A stretch of 64,000 bases of DNA from Promethearchaeota archaeon (lineage in GTDB: Archaea; Asgardarchaeota; Lokiarchaeia; Sigyniarchaeales; SOKP01). Positions 17,741-27,516 of this stretch are shown here, in pieces (position 1 is the first letter of the stretch; every line of letters begins with the position of its first letter). Position numbers and translations under genes: made by a program. The DNA lies in NCBI GenBank assembly GCA_019057865.1, contig JAHLWP010000015.1:22225-86224 (forward strand), read 5' to 3'. The notes under the pieces are model-generated. The model worked only from the letters and a program-made list of their open reading frames with translations. It was not told the DNA's origin and ran no database searches.

Positions 17741-18283
17741 ATGAGTTTAAAGTGTTATTATCATCCTGAAAGAGAATCTATTACCAAATGTGAAACCTGT
17801 GGGAGATTAATTTGTGTAGCGTGTAAAACAGTTGTTCATAGAACACATGGAACTAACGAAGATAGATATTCTACCCGTCATGAAGTTTGTGTTCCATGTA
17901 AACTCGATGAAGAGCTACAAAAATTCAGTATGACCCGAATTATTGCTACTTTTTCTATTTTCTTTATTTTCATAATTATATTCATATCTATAACTACTGT
18001 TACCAATACTCAGATGAGAGATCCTATTTTGAGATTTCTTCCTATTATAGGTATTGTAGCATTAATTATTATCACCATAGGCTATCTTATTTGGATGATA
18101 TTTAAACGGCCTAAAGAAATAGCAAAGATTAAAATTCAGAAAGAAGAATTCTTAAAAAGTATAAAAGTTCCAACAAGTATTAAAGAAGAGGAAATAATAA
18201 CAAAGTTTTGTCCTGAATGTGGTACTCGAGTTGAACCCGATACTTCAGTTTGTAGCTATTGTGGCTTTATTATTAAAGAATAA
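17741..18283 (+). CDS. B-box-like zinc finger, two membrane helices, C-terminal zinc ribbon
   Basis: The 180-residue protein has three parts. Residues 5-55 form a B-box-like zinc finger: C5, H7, C17, C20, C25, C28, several His residues, and a final C-x2-C. Residues about 68-90 and 98-122 are two transmembrane helices. Residues 155-180 form a zinc ribbon with paired 'CPEC' and 'CSYC'. Both zinc modules would face the cytoplasm. B-boxes mediate protein-protein contacts in eukaryotic TRIM ligases, and simple membrane B-box proteins occur in archaea and bacteria. The function is unknown; an adaptor at the membrane is plausible. Confidence 0.7.
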   Translation: MSLKCYYHPERESITKCETCGRLICVACKTVVHRTHGTNEDRYSTRHEVCVPCKLDEELQKFSMTRIIATFSIFFIFIIIFISITTVTNTQMRDPILRFLPIIGIVALIIITIGYLIWMIFKRPKEIAKIKIQKEEFLKSIKVPTSIKEEEIITKFCPECGTRVEPDTSVCSYCGFIIKE

Positions 18284-18312
18284 TTTGAATAATTCCTATT
18301 TCCAATTTTAAT

Positions 18313-18804
18313 TTATTCTTCTTCTTTTTCTTCTTTTTTTAATATTTTTACAAGAGAACTACCTTCTTTTATGACATTTAAGACTAAGTGAGTATTAGTA
18401 CTTTCCACATATTCAGATGTATGAATTTTTTTAATCATCACACTAAGCTCTTTTCTAGTCTTAAATCTTACGAAGATGAGGGCATCGTAGGTTCCTGTAA
18501 TATCATAAACTCCAAACACATTCGGATTTTCAGCAATCATTCCCTCCACCTCAAGCATTTTACCTTTTGAAACAGTAATTTCAATAATCGCTATAATATC
18601 ATAACCTAATTTTTCATAATCAAGTTGAGCTCCGTAGGATTTTATTTTTCCTTCCCTTTCTAATTCTTCAACATGACTTTTAATGGTTACAGGAGATTTA
18701 CTTAATTCCTGTGCTATTTTTCTATAGGATTCACGGCCATCTTCACTTAAAATTTTTAATATTTCAAGATCTACATCTTTTGAGAGGATTTCTTCATCAT
18801 TCAT
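18313..18804 (-). CDS. Lrp/AsnC family transcription regulator
   Basis: The 163-residue protein has an N-terminal helix-turn-helix (about residues 13-60, 'ILSEDGRESYRKIAQELSKS') and a C-terminal RAM ligand-binding domain (about 70-150, with 'GVYDITGTYDALIFVRF'). These regulators sense amino acids as octamers or dimers. It is divergent from glnA with a 200-base intergenic region, so it probably controls glutamine synthetase and itself. The C-terminus is a lysine/glutamate run. The ATG is preceded by AGGTTTAAAT, a reasonable ribosome site. Confidence 0.88.
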   Translation of the reverse strand: MNDEEILSKDVDLEILKILSEDGRESYRKIAQELSKSPVTIKSHVEELEREGKIKSYGAQLDYEKLGYDIIAIIEITVSKGKMLEVEGMIAENPNVFGVYDITGTYDALIFVRFKTRKELSVMIKKIHTSEYVESTNTHLVLNVIKEGSSLVKILKKEEKEEE

Positions 18805-18968
18805 ATTTAAACCTACTTTCTTAAATCATTAATATTAGATCACAATAAAAAAATATCTTGGGATTTAATATTTTAATTATTAATATATTATTATTTGTTT
18901 AAAAATTTGTCGGATTTCTGGACGTTTGATATAATTATAAGCAATATTTTTATATCTTTGATCATATA

Positions 18969-18980
18969 TTTATATATAAA
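18969..18980 (+). promoter_or_regulatory. TATA box of glnA
   Basis: The sequence TTTATATATAAA is centred about 31 bases before the glnA ATG. With the usual distance of about 25 bases from TATA box to transcription start, the transcript would begin almost at the start codon, giving a leaderless or very short leader mRNA. No GGTG ribosome site is present before the ATG, in line with this. Confidence 0.5.
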
Positions 18981-19005
18981 TTGGAAATTAGGATTTTGAT
19001 ATTAT

Positions 19006-20364
19006 ATGATAGAAAAAAATCATCCTAAAAGAAAAGAGTTATGTGAAAAAGTAATCGAAAAAGTTAAGGAAAATGATATTAAATTCATCTATCTTCAATT
19101 TACAGACATGCATGGCATTATTAAGTCGTTTGAAATTAATTCAAAGCGAATAGAGGATTTTTTTGAAATAGGTGAGAGTTTTGATGGAAGTTCTATAACT
19201 GGTTATGGAGCGATTGAGGAATCAGATAAAGTTGCTCTTCCAGATCCATCAACATTTTACATTATACCTTGGAGAAATGATAATAGAAAAGTTGCTCGAG
19301 TATTTTGTGATATCTACAACCCTAATGGCTCAAGATACGATGGGGATCCGCGATATATACTTCAAAAAGCTGCGAAGAAAGCAGAAGACCATGGATATAC
19401 TTATTATTGTGCTCCAGAAATGGAATTCTTTATTTTAGAGAAAAGTACTAAAGCAGAGGTATTTAATCCATCAGATATGAGAGGATATTTCGATTATGAC
19501 CCATATGATATTAATGAGAAAGTGCGCTATACTATTGCTGAGTATTGTGATATAATGGGAATCGAAATAGAAGCTTTACACCATGAGGTAGCGCTTGGAC
19601 AACATGAAGTTGATTTTCGTTATGATGAAGCAGTTAATACAGCTGATAATACAAATACAATTAAAATGATAATTAAGACTGTAGCTGCCAAAAATAATAT
19701 GACTGCTACATTTATGCCCAAACCTTTCGCGGGTATTAATGGTTCAGGGATGCACGTACATCAATCATTATGGGAAGGGCAAAATAATGTTTTTTATGAC
19801 GAATCTGATAAAGATAATATTTCAATTATGATGAGGAAGTGGATAGCTGGTCAATTAAAACATGCAAGAGCAATGTGTGCTGTTCTAAGTAGTTGGCCTA
19901 ACTCTTATAAAAGGCTTGTGCCTGGCTATGAAGCACCTGTTTATATAGCTTGGGGATTCAGGAATAGATCTCCCTTAATTAGAGTACCAGATTTTCATGG
20001 TAAACCAAATGCTGCTCGATGTGAGATTCGATGCCCCGATCCTGCTGGAAATCCATATCTACAATTCGCTGTACTCTTGTCAGCAGGGTTAGATGGAATT
20101 TTATCTGAGGATATTGAGATTCCAGAATCTCGAGATGAGAATGTATATAAGCTTACAACAAAAGAAATGGAAAAAGCTGGAATTGTTGCATTACCTGGAA
20201 GCCTATCTGAAGCATTGAAGGAATTTAGAAATTCAGAATTCATGAAGGAAGTCTTTGGAGAGCAACCCTTCAAGAACTTTTACTATGCAAAATTAGAAGA
20301 AAACGATGCATATCGAGTTGTTGTAAGTGAATGGGAGAGAACTCGATATATAACACGCTTATAG
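19006..20364 (+). CDS. glnA: glutamine synthetase type I
   Basis: This enzyme joins ammonia to glutamate with ATP. The family blocks are present in order: 'FDGSSITGYGAIEESD' near residue 60, the metal-binding 'APEMEFFILE', 'HHEVALGQHEVDFRY' near 195, 'NGSGMHVHQSLW' near 245, the Arg of 'NRSPLIRVP' and the C-terminal 'DENVYKL' loop. At 452 residues it is a GSI subunit forming dodecamers. Its place divergent from an Lrp regulator suggests amino-acid- or nitrogen-dependent control. It provides the ammonia-assimilating counterpart to the GDH array. Confidence 0.97.
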   Translation: MIEKNHPKRKELCEKVIEKVKENDIKFIYLQFTDMHGIIKSFEINSKRIEDFFEIGESFDGSSITGYGAIEESDKVALPDPSTFYIIPWRNDNRKVARVFCDIYNPNGSRYDGDPRYILQKAAKKAEDHGYTYYCAPEMEFFILEKSTKAEVFNPSDMRGYFDYDPYDINEKVRYTIAEYCDIMGIEIEALHHEVALGQHEVDFRYDEAVNTADNTNTIKMIIKTVAAKNNMTATFMPKPFAGINGSGMHVHQSLWEGQNNVFYDESDKDNISIMMRKWIAGQLKHARAMCAVLSSWPNSYKRLVPGYEAPVYIAWGFRNRSPLIRVPDFHGKPNAARCEIRCPDPAGNPYLQFAVLLSAGLDGILSEDIEIPESRDENVYKLTTKEMEKAGIVALPGSLSEALKEFRNSEFMKEVFGEQPFKNFYYAKLEENDAYRVVVSEWERTRYITRL

Positions 20365-20400
20365 GTAAATTTTCAACTCAAATTTCTTTTTATGATCCGA

Positions 20401-20416
20401 TTTACATAAATGTAAA
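20401..20416. repeat. inverted repeat in the glnA/ABC convergent gap
   Basis: TTTACAT and ATGTAAA are perfect 7-bp arms separated by two bases, between the convergent ends of glnA and the ABC gene. The position suggests a structure at the 3' ends of both transcripts. The stem is A/T-rich and weak, so termination is uncertain. Confidence 0.3.
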
Positions 20417-20524
20417 ATTTCATGGAATGAAAATTTTCATCAAAAGCAGGCATTTCCAAACCTTTAATTTGCATAGCAAAATAGATATAGGTTGATAAAG
20501 GTTAGTTACAAGAAAGATTATTAA

Positions 20525-22333
20525 TTATACTAATTCTTTCATTTTCTCTATATATTCTAGTGATTGGTGGCGGAAATAAGTGTTATAAAGCTCAGCATAC
20601 ATTCCACCTTTAGCTATTAACTCATCATGATTACCCTCTTCCATAATTTTCCCATGATCGAGCACAACAATCCTGTCTACGTGGCGTACTGTCCAGAGAC
20701 GATGAGCAATTATGATTGATGTACGACCTTCAATTGTCTTCTGTAAGGCATCTTGAATCCGAGTTTCTGTGAAAGGATCAACTGAAGCTGTTGCTTCATC
20801 TAAAATAAGTATAGAAGGGTTTTCTAAGAGAACGCGCGCAAAAACTACTAATTGACGCTGACCCATTGAAATTAAACTACCTCTTTCACCAGTTTTAGTT
20901 CCTAATCCCCTTGATAGATCTTTTACCCAATCAGACCCACTTGTAGTATTCAATGCGTTATAAACATCCCTTCTTGACGCTTTTCTATTCCCATATTTTA
21001 TATTATTTTCAATTGTATCTGCCCAAAGGAATGGAGTTTGAGGAATGATTCCTACTTGTTTACGGTAATCCATAAGATCATAATTTCTTATGCTTATCCC
21101 ATCTATTAAAATATCTCCTTCTTGAAATTCATAAAATCTCGCTAAGAGTTTTGCTAAACTTGATTTGCCAGCACCAGTATGACCAACAATAGCAAGAGAT
21201 TCTCCAGGTTTAATTTTTAGATTAAATCTCTCAAAAACTTCTTTGGATTCTTCATACTTGAAGGAAAGATTTCTGAATTCAATTTCACCATTAAGTTTGG
21301 ATGGTTTTACGTTATCTTTTTGAATCACTAAAGGTAAGGTATCTATGAGCGCAAATATTCTTTCTGATGCTGCCATACCAGTCTGAAAAGTAGGCCAAAA
21401 AGAAGCTAATGTTAATAATGGAAAGAACAGATATATTAAACCTTGTATGAATAGACTTAATTCTCCCACACTTATATTATTTCCTAAAACACTACTTCCA
21501 CCATAAAAAATTAACAACGTTAAGACTATTCCTTGGATAATACCTAATGAAGGAAATATAGCATTCAGTACAAAGGCTCTTCGTAAATTAACTTTATAAG
21601 ATGTAGTATTTACTTCATTAAAATTATTATATAATTTCTCCTCCTGTCGAAATGTTTTTGCAATTTGAATACCAGAAAAACTTTCTTTAACATATGCATT
21701 GACAGAAGCTAAGGCTCTTTGACCTAATAATGTTTTTGAACGGGCTAATTTTCTAAAGGATAATGCTAATACAAAGAACAGTGGAAAAGTGATGATAGTA
21801 ATTAATGCTAGTGTAAGATTGATAAAGGACATAATAATTAGTAGAAAGATAATAACAAATAATGAAGAAATTAATTGAAAGGTTAAATCTACTGTCTGTC
21901 CCCAATCCCTAGAATCAGTATTAATTCGGCTAACGATTTTTCCAATGGGGTTTCGATCAAAAAATGAGAGATCATGATTTAAAACGGCTGTTCCCGCATC
22001 TTTTCTTAAATCTAAAACAACATTTCCGATTACTTGCGAAGAATATCTTATAGTAAAATAATTAAAAACCCATGAAAGTAGATTTAATATTAAGATTATG
22101 GTTAATAAGAAAAAGAGGTATGAAATATTTCTATTTGTTTCTAAACTATTAATTGCTATACTAACAAGAATAGGTACAAAGGCATAAGTGAGTGTAGAAA
22201 TCGTTAAAAAGAGAATCACAATTGCCATTAACCGTTTATACGGACTGAAATAGTGAAATATGCGTTTTAGTAATATTTTATCACGAAACTCTCTGTCATA
22301 CTCTTCAGCTTCAAGTCCCACGTACATCCCCAT
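20525..22333 (-). CDS. ABC exporter half-transporter, subunit with catalytic Glu
   Basis: The 602-residue subunit has six membrane helices in the first about 320 residues and a nucleotide-binding domain with Walker A 'GHTGAGKSS', Walker B 'ILILDEATASVD' containing the catalytic Glu, and the switch His in 'IIAHRL'. Its signature motif is 'ISMGQRQ' instead of LSGGQ. Together with the partner it forms a heterodimeric exporter of the TM287/288 or LmrCD type. It starts immediately at the last base before the partner's stop codon, so the two are translated together. The substrate (drug, lipid or peptide) cannot be read from the sequence. Confidence 0.9.
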   Translation of the reverse strand: MGMYVGLEAEEYDREFRDKILLKRIFHYFSPYKRLMAIVILFLTISTLTYAFVPILVSIAINSLETNRNISYLFFLLTIILILNLLSWVFNYFTIRYSSQVIGNVVLDLRKDAGTAVLNHDLSFFDRNPIGKIVSRINTDSRDWGQTVDLTFQLISSLFVIIFLLIIMSFINLTLALITIITFPLFFVLALSFRKLARSKTLLGQRALASVNAYVKESFSGIQIAKTFRQEEKLYNNFNEVNTTSYKVNLRRAFVLNAIFPSLGIIQGIVLTLLIFYGGSSVLGNNISVGELSLFIQGLIYLFFPLLTLASFWPTFQTGMAASERIFALIDTLPLVIQKDNVKPSKLNGEIEFRNLSFKYEESKEVFERFNLKIKPGESLAIVGHTGAGKSSLAKLLARFYEFQEGDILIDGISIRNYDLMDYRKQVGIIPQTPFLWADTIENNIKYGNRKASRRDVYNALNTTSGSDWVKDLSRGLGTKTGERGSLISMGQRQLVVFARVLLENPSILILDEATASVDPFTETRIQDALQKTIEGRTSIIIAHRLWTVRHVDRIVVLDHGKIMEEGNHDELIAKGGMYAELYNTYFRHQSLEYIEKMKELV

Positions 22334-24148
22334 CTAAGAGTCCTCCTTTTGGCTAATTAATTGTCCAATATCAATATCAAACTTTTTTATAAATATTTTT
22401 TGATATTCTTCGGATGATTTCAAAAGATCTTCGTGAGTGCCTATAGTAGAAATTTCACCTTTTTTCAGTACAATTATTAAGTCTGCCCATCGAATTTGTG
22501 AAAGTCTATGAGTTATAAGAATTGTAGTTCTATCTTTAAGGATATTTTGAATTGCTCTTTGTATTTTATCCTCGGTATTTGAATCAATTGCTGAAGTTGA
22601 ATCATCTAAGATAAGAATTTTAGGATCAGAGAGAAAAGCACGAGCAATTGCTATTCTTTGTCTTTCACCTCCACTTAGTTGAACACCTCTTTCACCTACT
22701 TCTGATTCATATTGATTTGGAAAATCTCTAATAAAATCATTAGCTTGGGCTTCTTTAGCAACTTGAATAATTTCATTCATTGAGGAGGTTCTCCCAAATG
22801 ATATATTGTTGAAAATTGTATCAGAGAATAAGAAAACATCTTGCTCAATAAATGAGATCTGGTTTCTTAATGATTCTAAAGCATATTCTCGAATATCAAT
22901 ATTATCAATTAAAATTCTTCCTTCATTCACATCATACAAGCGGGAAATCAATTTAGTAAGAGTAGATTTTCCAGATCCAGTAGTTCCAACAATGGCTACC
23001 GTTTGACCAGGGTGAACAGTAAAGCTGACATTCTTTATTACAGGTTTTTTACTCTCAGGATAAGTAAACGACACTCCTTCAAATTTAATTTCGCCTTCTA
23101 TTGCTTTTTTAATCCCTTCTATATTTTCATCAATTTCAGTTTCTCTATTCATTAACTCAAGTAGTCTATCAGAGCTTGTAATTGCTAGTCGTACAATTGC
23201 AAATACAAATATAGATATGAAGGTTGGAAAACGTAATTGCACGATTAGTCCATAATATGCAATAATTTCTCCTATACTCATCAAATTTTGAAAATTCAAA
23301 ATTATTGCATGAGCAAATCCTAAGGTCATCGATATTGATAAAAATAATATTGGAAGATACTTTGCTTGAATTTTTCCTTGATCTATGTATGCATTTCGAT
23401 ACCATTCAGCCTTTGAATAATATTTTTCCATTTCTCTAGCTTCTTGAACGGTAGCTTTAACCACTTCTATTCCAGTAAGAGTTTCATTTAAAGTGGCATT
23501 CATCATTCCAAAAGATCCTCTCAATCTTCCTGTGATTGGACCCAATTTACGGACATATGATCTTAAGGAGAATAAAAAGAGGATAGAAAATAATATAGGA
23601 GCAAATATTAACTGAGGTGGATAAAAAATGACTATATATATAAGAGGTACAATTAATGCTGTAAATGATTCAAAAATTAGAGAGAGTGCTGGACTTATTA
23701 AGAAATTAAGCATGCGAACATCATCTGTTACTCTCGCCATAAGATCTCCAATCTTTTGTTGCTCATGAAAAGACTGACTTTTTCCTAAGAGATTTGTATA
23801 AAATTCCCTCCTACAATCTCTCTCCATTCTTTGTGCTATTACTTCCCGTAACATATAATTTATTAATCTCATTATTGGTGTTCCTACACCTAATGACAAG
23901 ATAATAATAGTATAGAAAATTAACTTAGAATCATTCCCGATTAAAAAATCAGATATAGCATTTCCTATAATTATAAAAATAATAGAAGATAAATTTGAAG
24001 CAACTATAGTTGTAATTAAAACAATGATAAATAGAATCTTATTAGAACCATGAAAAACATGTTTTAATATCCATCTTCGAGATCCTTTACGTCTAGCTTT
24101 CTCAAAAGGATCTTTACCAGGTGAAAACTCTACTTTACTATTCTGCAT
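22334..24148 (-). CDS. ABC exporter half-transporter, subunit with degenerate Walker B
   Basis: The 604-residue subunit has an N-terminal six-helix exporter domain and a nucleotide-binding domain with Walker A 'GTTGSGKST', a canonical 'LSGGERQ' signature and 'LILDDSTSAID', where the catalytic Glu after Walker B is Asp. In the heterodimer its ATP site pairs with the altered 'ISMGQ' signature of the partner, giving one degenerate site, while its intact signature completes the partner's active site. This is exactly the asymmetry known for heterodimeric ABC exporters. It is the first gene of the two-gene unit and starts at ATG. Confidence 0.9.
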   Translation of the reverse strand: MQNSKVEFSPGKDPFEKARRKGSRRWILKHVFHGSNKILFIIVLITTIVASNLSSIIFIIIGNAISDFLIGNDSKLIFYTIIILSLGVGTPIMRLINYMLREVIAQRMERDCRREFYTNLLGKSQSFHEQQKIGDLMARVTDDVRMLNFLISPALSLIFESFTALIVPLIYIVIFYPPQLIFAPILFSILFLFSLRSYVRKLGPITGRLRGSFGMMNATLNETLTGIEVVKATVQEAREMEKYYSKAEWYRNAYIDQGKIQAKYLPILFLSISMTLGFAHAIILNFQNLMSIGEIIAYYGLIVQLRFPTFISIFVFAIVRLAITSSDRLLELMNRETEIDENIEGIKKAIEGEIKFEGVSFTYPESKKPVIKNVSFTVHPGQTVAIVGTTGSGKSTLTKLISRLYDVNEGRILIDNIDIREYALESLRNQISFIEQDVFLFSDTIFNNISFGRTSSMNEIIQVAKEAQANDFIRDFPNQYESEVGERGVQLSGGERQRIAIARAFLSDPKILILDDSTSAIDSNTEDKIQRAIQNILKDRTTILITHRLSQIRWADLIIVLKKGEISTIGTHEDLLKSSEEYQKIFIKKFDIDIGQLISQKEDS

Positions 24149-24364
24149 TGATTAATTCAATCTAATTTAGAAAAAAATATAATTCTCGAGTTATTATTCT
24201 TGAAATGTTCGATTCTTAATAGATTTTTTACAATTAAATTATAAATTCTAATTCTTGATAATCCTTACATTAAATCTATTAAATTATTAACGGGTTAATA
24301 ATGAAACTGAACTATTTATTCTATTAAGGATCCATTTAAATAGAATAAACATTATTTATCAATT

Positions 24365-24508
24365 ATGTCGGATAAAGAAATAATGTACGACATTAGGTTG
24401 GAAGAACAGCTAGATGAATTAAAACTTGAAATATGGATGAATGAAGAATTACAGATTCAACCTAAACAACTCCATCCATTAATTTTGAAGCTCATTAGTA
24501 ATAACTAG
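24365..24508 (+). CDS. 47-residue acidic peptide, unknown
   Basis: An ATG-initiated frame encodes 47 residues with alternating acidic and hydrophobic residues, including 'EEQLDELKLEIWMNEELQ', which would form an amphipathic helix. An A/T-rich promoter-like run lies just upstream. The composition is protein-like and the stop is followed by the leader of the phosphate operon. No family is recognised. It could be a microprotein or a regulatory leader peptide. Confidence 0.4.
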   Translation: MSDKEIMYDIRLEEQLDELKLEIWMNEELQIQPKQLHPLILKLISNN

Positions 24509-24843
24509 GCTTTACTTCTTCATTAATTCATTTTTGAGTTAATCTTAATTTTATTTATTTTATGGAATCTTGTTTCTCTTTTATAAGAATAATAGGAGAT
24601 ATATATTTCTATATAGAATATATAGATTAATATTAATACATTTTATTTTTTTTTTAATTCAATTATATTAATCTAATTTAGAAAAAATGGATTAATATTC
24701 TCTAAATAAAATATTTATAGAATAATAATTAAAACATAAAATTAAATTTAGTATGGAAATTATCTAGAAATATAACTTGGTGCTAAGAATAGATTGCAAA
24801 TCGGAGTTAAAAAATTATTAATACACTTTAAAAGGATTTTAAA
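24509..24843 (+). other. gene-free leader of the phosphate operon
   Basis: This stretch has no credible frame. It contains the palindrome at 24608-24627, several A/T runs that could serve as TATA boxes, and ends in AAAGGATTTTAAA directly before the ATG at 24844, where AAGGAT is a modest ribosome site. The length of over 300 bases suggests either a long leader RNA or a promoter more than 200 bases upstream of the gene. Confidence 0.5.
24608..24627. promoter_or_regulatory. palindromic operator, phosphate copy 1
   Basis: The 20 bases TCTATATAGAATATATAGAT contain perfect 8-bp arms TCTATATA and TATATAGA around GAA. The identical 20 bases recur at 27517-27536 before the AbrB-PhoU gene. The shared site upstream of two phosphate transcription units suggests a common regulator. 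Confidence 0.6.
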
Positions 24844-25521
24844 ATGAGTGAAAATAATCAGATTGAAATTGATGAAAAAGTCCTCAAAAAATTAAATATC
24901 GATGAATTAACGCATCTTTTTATGGATAATATAAATGAACAAAATTTAAAATTAATTGAGGGAATTGAATCTCTTGTAGAAGAAAATTTTGAGAAATTTA
25001 AAAATAATATGAAATACGTCATAAAAACTAATACTGAAGTCCAAATCAAGAAACAATTTGAATCTAAAATATTCAAATCAAAACTTATGTTTTCTAAAGC
25101 AGATAGGCTGAAATTATTCACAAAAATTAATGATATCAAAAATATAGGAGAATTTATAGCAAACAAGATGCTTCTTTATAGAGCTGTTTTCCCTGATGAG
25201 GAATTTAAAATTCATATTCGGAATATTCTCAAATCTTTAAAAATTATTTCTAATAAATTATCCAATGCAGTGAAATTAATAGGATCTGATCTAAGCATAG
25301 CTCGCGATGTTTGTGAGGAGATTAAAGAAGAAAGAAGAAAAATGAGAAAAGAAGAATGGAACTTACTTAATCGTCTTTATAATTATGATATGGATTATTT
25401 ATCAAGAACATTCTTATATCTAAAAGAATTGATTGATAATGTAATGATGTTGGCTGATCATATTAAATCCTTCTCTGAATATATTCAGTTTCTTGCAACT
25501 AAATATTTAATTTTTGATTAA
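24844..25521 (+). CDS. helical PhoU-like protein upstream of the phosphate permease
   Basis: The 225-residue protein is almost entirely helical, charged and without a membrane segment. Two similar halves with long helices resemble the PhoU/DUF47 bundle, though the metal-binding 'E.E.D' motifs are not clear. It overlaps the open frame of the next gene (Pit-like permease) and lies 22 bases before its ATG, so the two are co-transcribed. A role as accessory or regulatory partner of the permease is inferred from this context. The family assignment is weak on sequence alone. Confidence 0.5.
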   Translation: MSENNQIEIDEKVLKKLNIDELTHLFMDNINEQNLKLIEGIESLVEENFEKFKNNMKYVIKTNTEVQIKKQFESKIFKSKLMFSKADRLKLFTKINDIKNIGEFIANKMLLYRAVFPDEEFKIHIRNILKSLKIISNKLSNAVKLIGSDLSIARDVCEEIKEERRKMRKEEWNLLNRLYNYDMDYLSRTFLYLKELIDNVMMLADHIKSFSEYIQFLATKYLIFD

Positions 25522-25543
25522 AAGAAAAAAGTTAAGATCTGAT

Positions 25544-26575
25544 ATGGCTGACGATTTAACTTCAATCTTAGTTATTGTATTAATAGTAATGGCTATTGCT
25601 CTTGCTTTTTCTATTGGAGCTAATGATGAGACTTTATCGGCATTAGTAGGGGCAGGAGTCTTAAAATTCAAACTTGCACTATTTATAGGTGGTGTAGCTA
25701 TAGGGGCGGGGATGATATTTTTCAGTGGTGGATTTGTAGCAAAAACAGTCGGATCTGATATTTTAGGAGAAGGTATAACATATACAACTATCATGCTATT
25801 AACAGTGTTAATAAGTAGCATACTTTGGTTAGTTGTTGGAAGTTTTGCAGGGATACCTTTAAGTAGTACACACTCTTTGGTGGGAAGTGTGGTTGGAGTT
25901 TTAATAGTCTATGCAATTTTTCAAGGGGGTGTTAATCCTGATACTGCCTTAAATTGGACTAAGTTAGGAAATGTAGTGCTTAGTTGGTTTTTGTCACCCC
26001 TGTTTGGCTTGATAATCACTTTTTTGTTATTTAAATTAATTGCAAAACTATATTTATCCCGCTTAAAAGGCTTAAATCAAATCGAATTATCAGAAAAACA
26101 TTTCAAGTGGCTTTTACTTGTTGGTGTAATTTTTGCTGAAATATGGGTAGGAGCTAATTCTGGCGAAGCTTTAGGAATCCTTTATGGTCTCTTGGATAAT
26201 GGCTCATTAAATTTAACACAATATTTTACATATTCAATTATTTGTGGTATTTTTGCCTGCGTTGGAATATATTTTGCTGCTCGTTATGTTATCAGAAATC
26301 TAGCATCTCACATGGTAGATTCACGACCAAGTGAAGGACTTATTATTCAAATGAGTTCTGCAATAATTTTAATGGTAGCGACGATTCTTGGTCTACCTAT
26401 TTCACATAGTCATGTAATAGTTTTCTGTATAATAGGAATGAGCATGGCTCAAAAAAAAGAGGTTGATTACAAAGCTCTAAGGAAGATGGGAATATATTGG
26501 TTTTTAACCTTCCCTGTTGCAGCTCTTCTAGCGGGTATTATTTATTTAGGTTTCTTTTCATTTGGATTTTCTTGA
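25544..26575 (+). CDS. pit: Pit-type inorganic phosphate permease
   Basis: The protein of about 343 residues has about ten membrane helices and the two inverted PiT signatures. The first is 'FSIGANDETLSALVGAG' near residue 20 with 'SSTHSLVGSVVG' near 105; the second is 'GANSGEALG' near 210 with 'ISHSHVIVF' near 290. Family members usually read GANDVANA, so the 'GANDETLS' version is a variant. The carrier imports phosphate with a cation. The frame starts at TTG 25514, but ATG 25544, giving 'MADDLTS', is preferred. DUF47/PhoU proteins flank it on both sides, the classical arrangement for archaeal Pit. Confidence 0.85.
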   Translation: MADDLTSILVIVLIVMAIALAFSIGANDETLSALVGAGVLKFKLALFIGGVAIGAGMIFFSGGFVAKTVGSDILGEGITYTTIMLLTVLISSILWLVVGSFAGIPLSSTHSLVGSVVGVLIVYAIFQGGVNPDTALNWTKLGNVVLSWFLSPLFGLIITFLLFKLIAKLYLSRLKGLNQIELSEKHFKWLLLVGVIFAEIWVGANSGEALGILYGLLDNGSLNLTQYFTYSIICGIFACVGIYFAARYVIRNLASHMVDSRPSEGLIIQMSSAIILMVATILGLPISHSHVIVFCIIGMSMAQKKEVDYKALRKMGIYWFLTFPVAALLAGIIYLGFFSFGFS

Positions 26576-26660
26576 TAATTTAATAATTTTAAAAAATATA
26601 TATAAATTTCGATATACTCTATATAATGTTTAAGAATAAGATAGAAATGATGTGATAAGA

Positions 26661-27344
26661 ATGGGTTCTTTAATTGAATATTTAAAACGAGAAACAGCTT
26701 TAAATGCCTTAGAAAAAACTATCAAACATGCTCAAAAAGTACAAGAGTGTGTAAAAACATTAGATATTGGATTACAAATGCTTTTAAAAGAAAAAGATTA
26801 TGATAAAACGCATGATATTTTCCATAAAGTTGATCTTTTAGAAGCAGAAGCTGATAATTTAAGACGAGAACTTCAGATGGATGTTTCAAGAGGAGAGCTA
26901 GATCCCAGTGTTAGACAAAATTTGTCTCATTTAATTAAGAGAATAGATGATGTTGCTAATTGTTGTACTGGTGTCGCCCGAAGAATTGATACAGTACCTA
27001 TAAAATTTTGGGAGCAAAGTAGTGATGAGACTATAAATTTAGTTAGTGAAATTATAAAAACAACTGTAGATTGTGCTCAATTTTTAGACAAAATTGTTAT
27101 AAATTTAGTAGAAGATAGGAAGAATGTAAAAGAAATTGCAAAACAAATTAACTATTATGAGCATGAAGTTGATCTATTGAATATAAAGTTAAGAAGGAGT
27201 CTTCAAAAAACAGATTATCACGTTAATTTTTTTACAATTTTCACAATAGGAAATATATTTGATATCCTTGAAGCTATTTCAGATTCAATTGAAGAAGTCG
27301 CAGATTATATAATGGTTCTGTTAACTAGTTCTGAACGTCTTTAA
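26661..27344 (+). CDS. DUF47/PhoU-like phosphate transport regulator
   Basis: The 227-residue helical bundle has the paired acidic motifs of the family: 'EAEADNLRRELQMD' near residue 70 and 'EHEVDLLNIKLRR' near 170, plus 'ISDSIEEVADYI' near the end. Such proteins bind metal clusters and modulate the neighbouring Pit permease. GTG 26652 opens the frame, but ATG 26661 has GTGAT upstream and is preferred. A half-site of the palindrome (TCTATATA at 26618-26625) lies in its 5' gap, so it may have a minor promoter of its own. Confidence 0.85.
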   Translation: MGSLIEYLKRETALNALEKTIKHAQKVQECVKTLDIGLQMLLKEKDYDKTHDIFHKVDLLEAEADNLRRELQMDVSRGELDPSVRQNLSHLIKRIDDVANCCTGVARRIDTVPIKFWEQSSDETINLVSEIIKTTVDCAQFLDKIVINLVEDRKNVKEIAKQINYYEHEVDLLNIKLRRSLQKTDYHVNFFTIFTIGNIFDILEAISDSIEEVADYIMVLLTSSERL

Positions 27345-27516
27345 TATATTAATAATTCTGAATTCATAATTCTGAAAAAATAAATTTTTCCTATATTAAA
27401 AATTTATTAAAAGTTAATTGATATTTTGAATAATTAGAAAAGACAGGTTAAATCTATATAGATGATTTATCCATTATTTGAAAGTTTTGGAAATTATTAT
27501 CATAATTATTTTAAAG

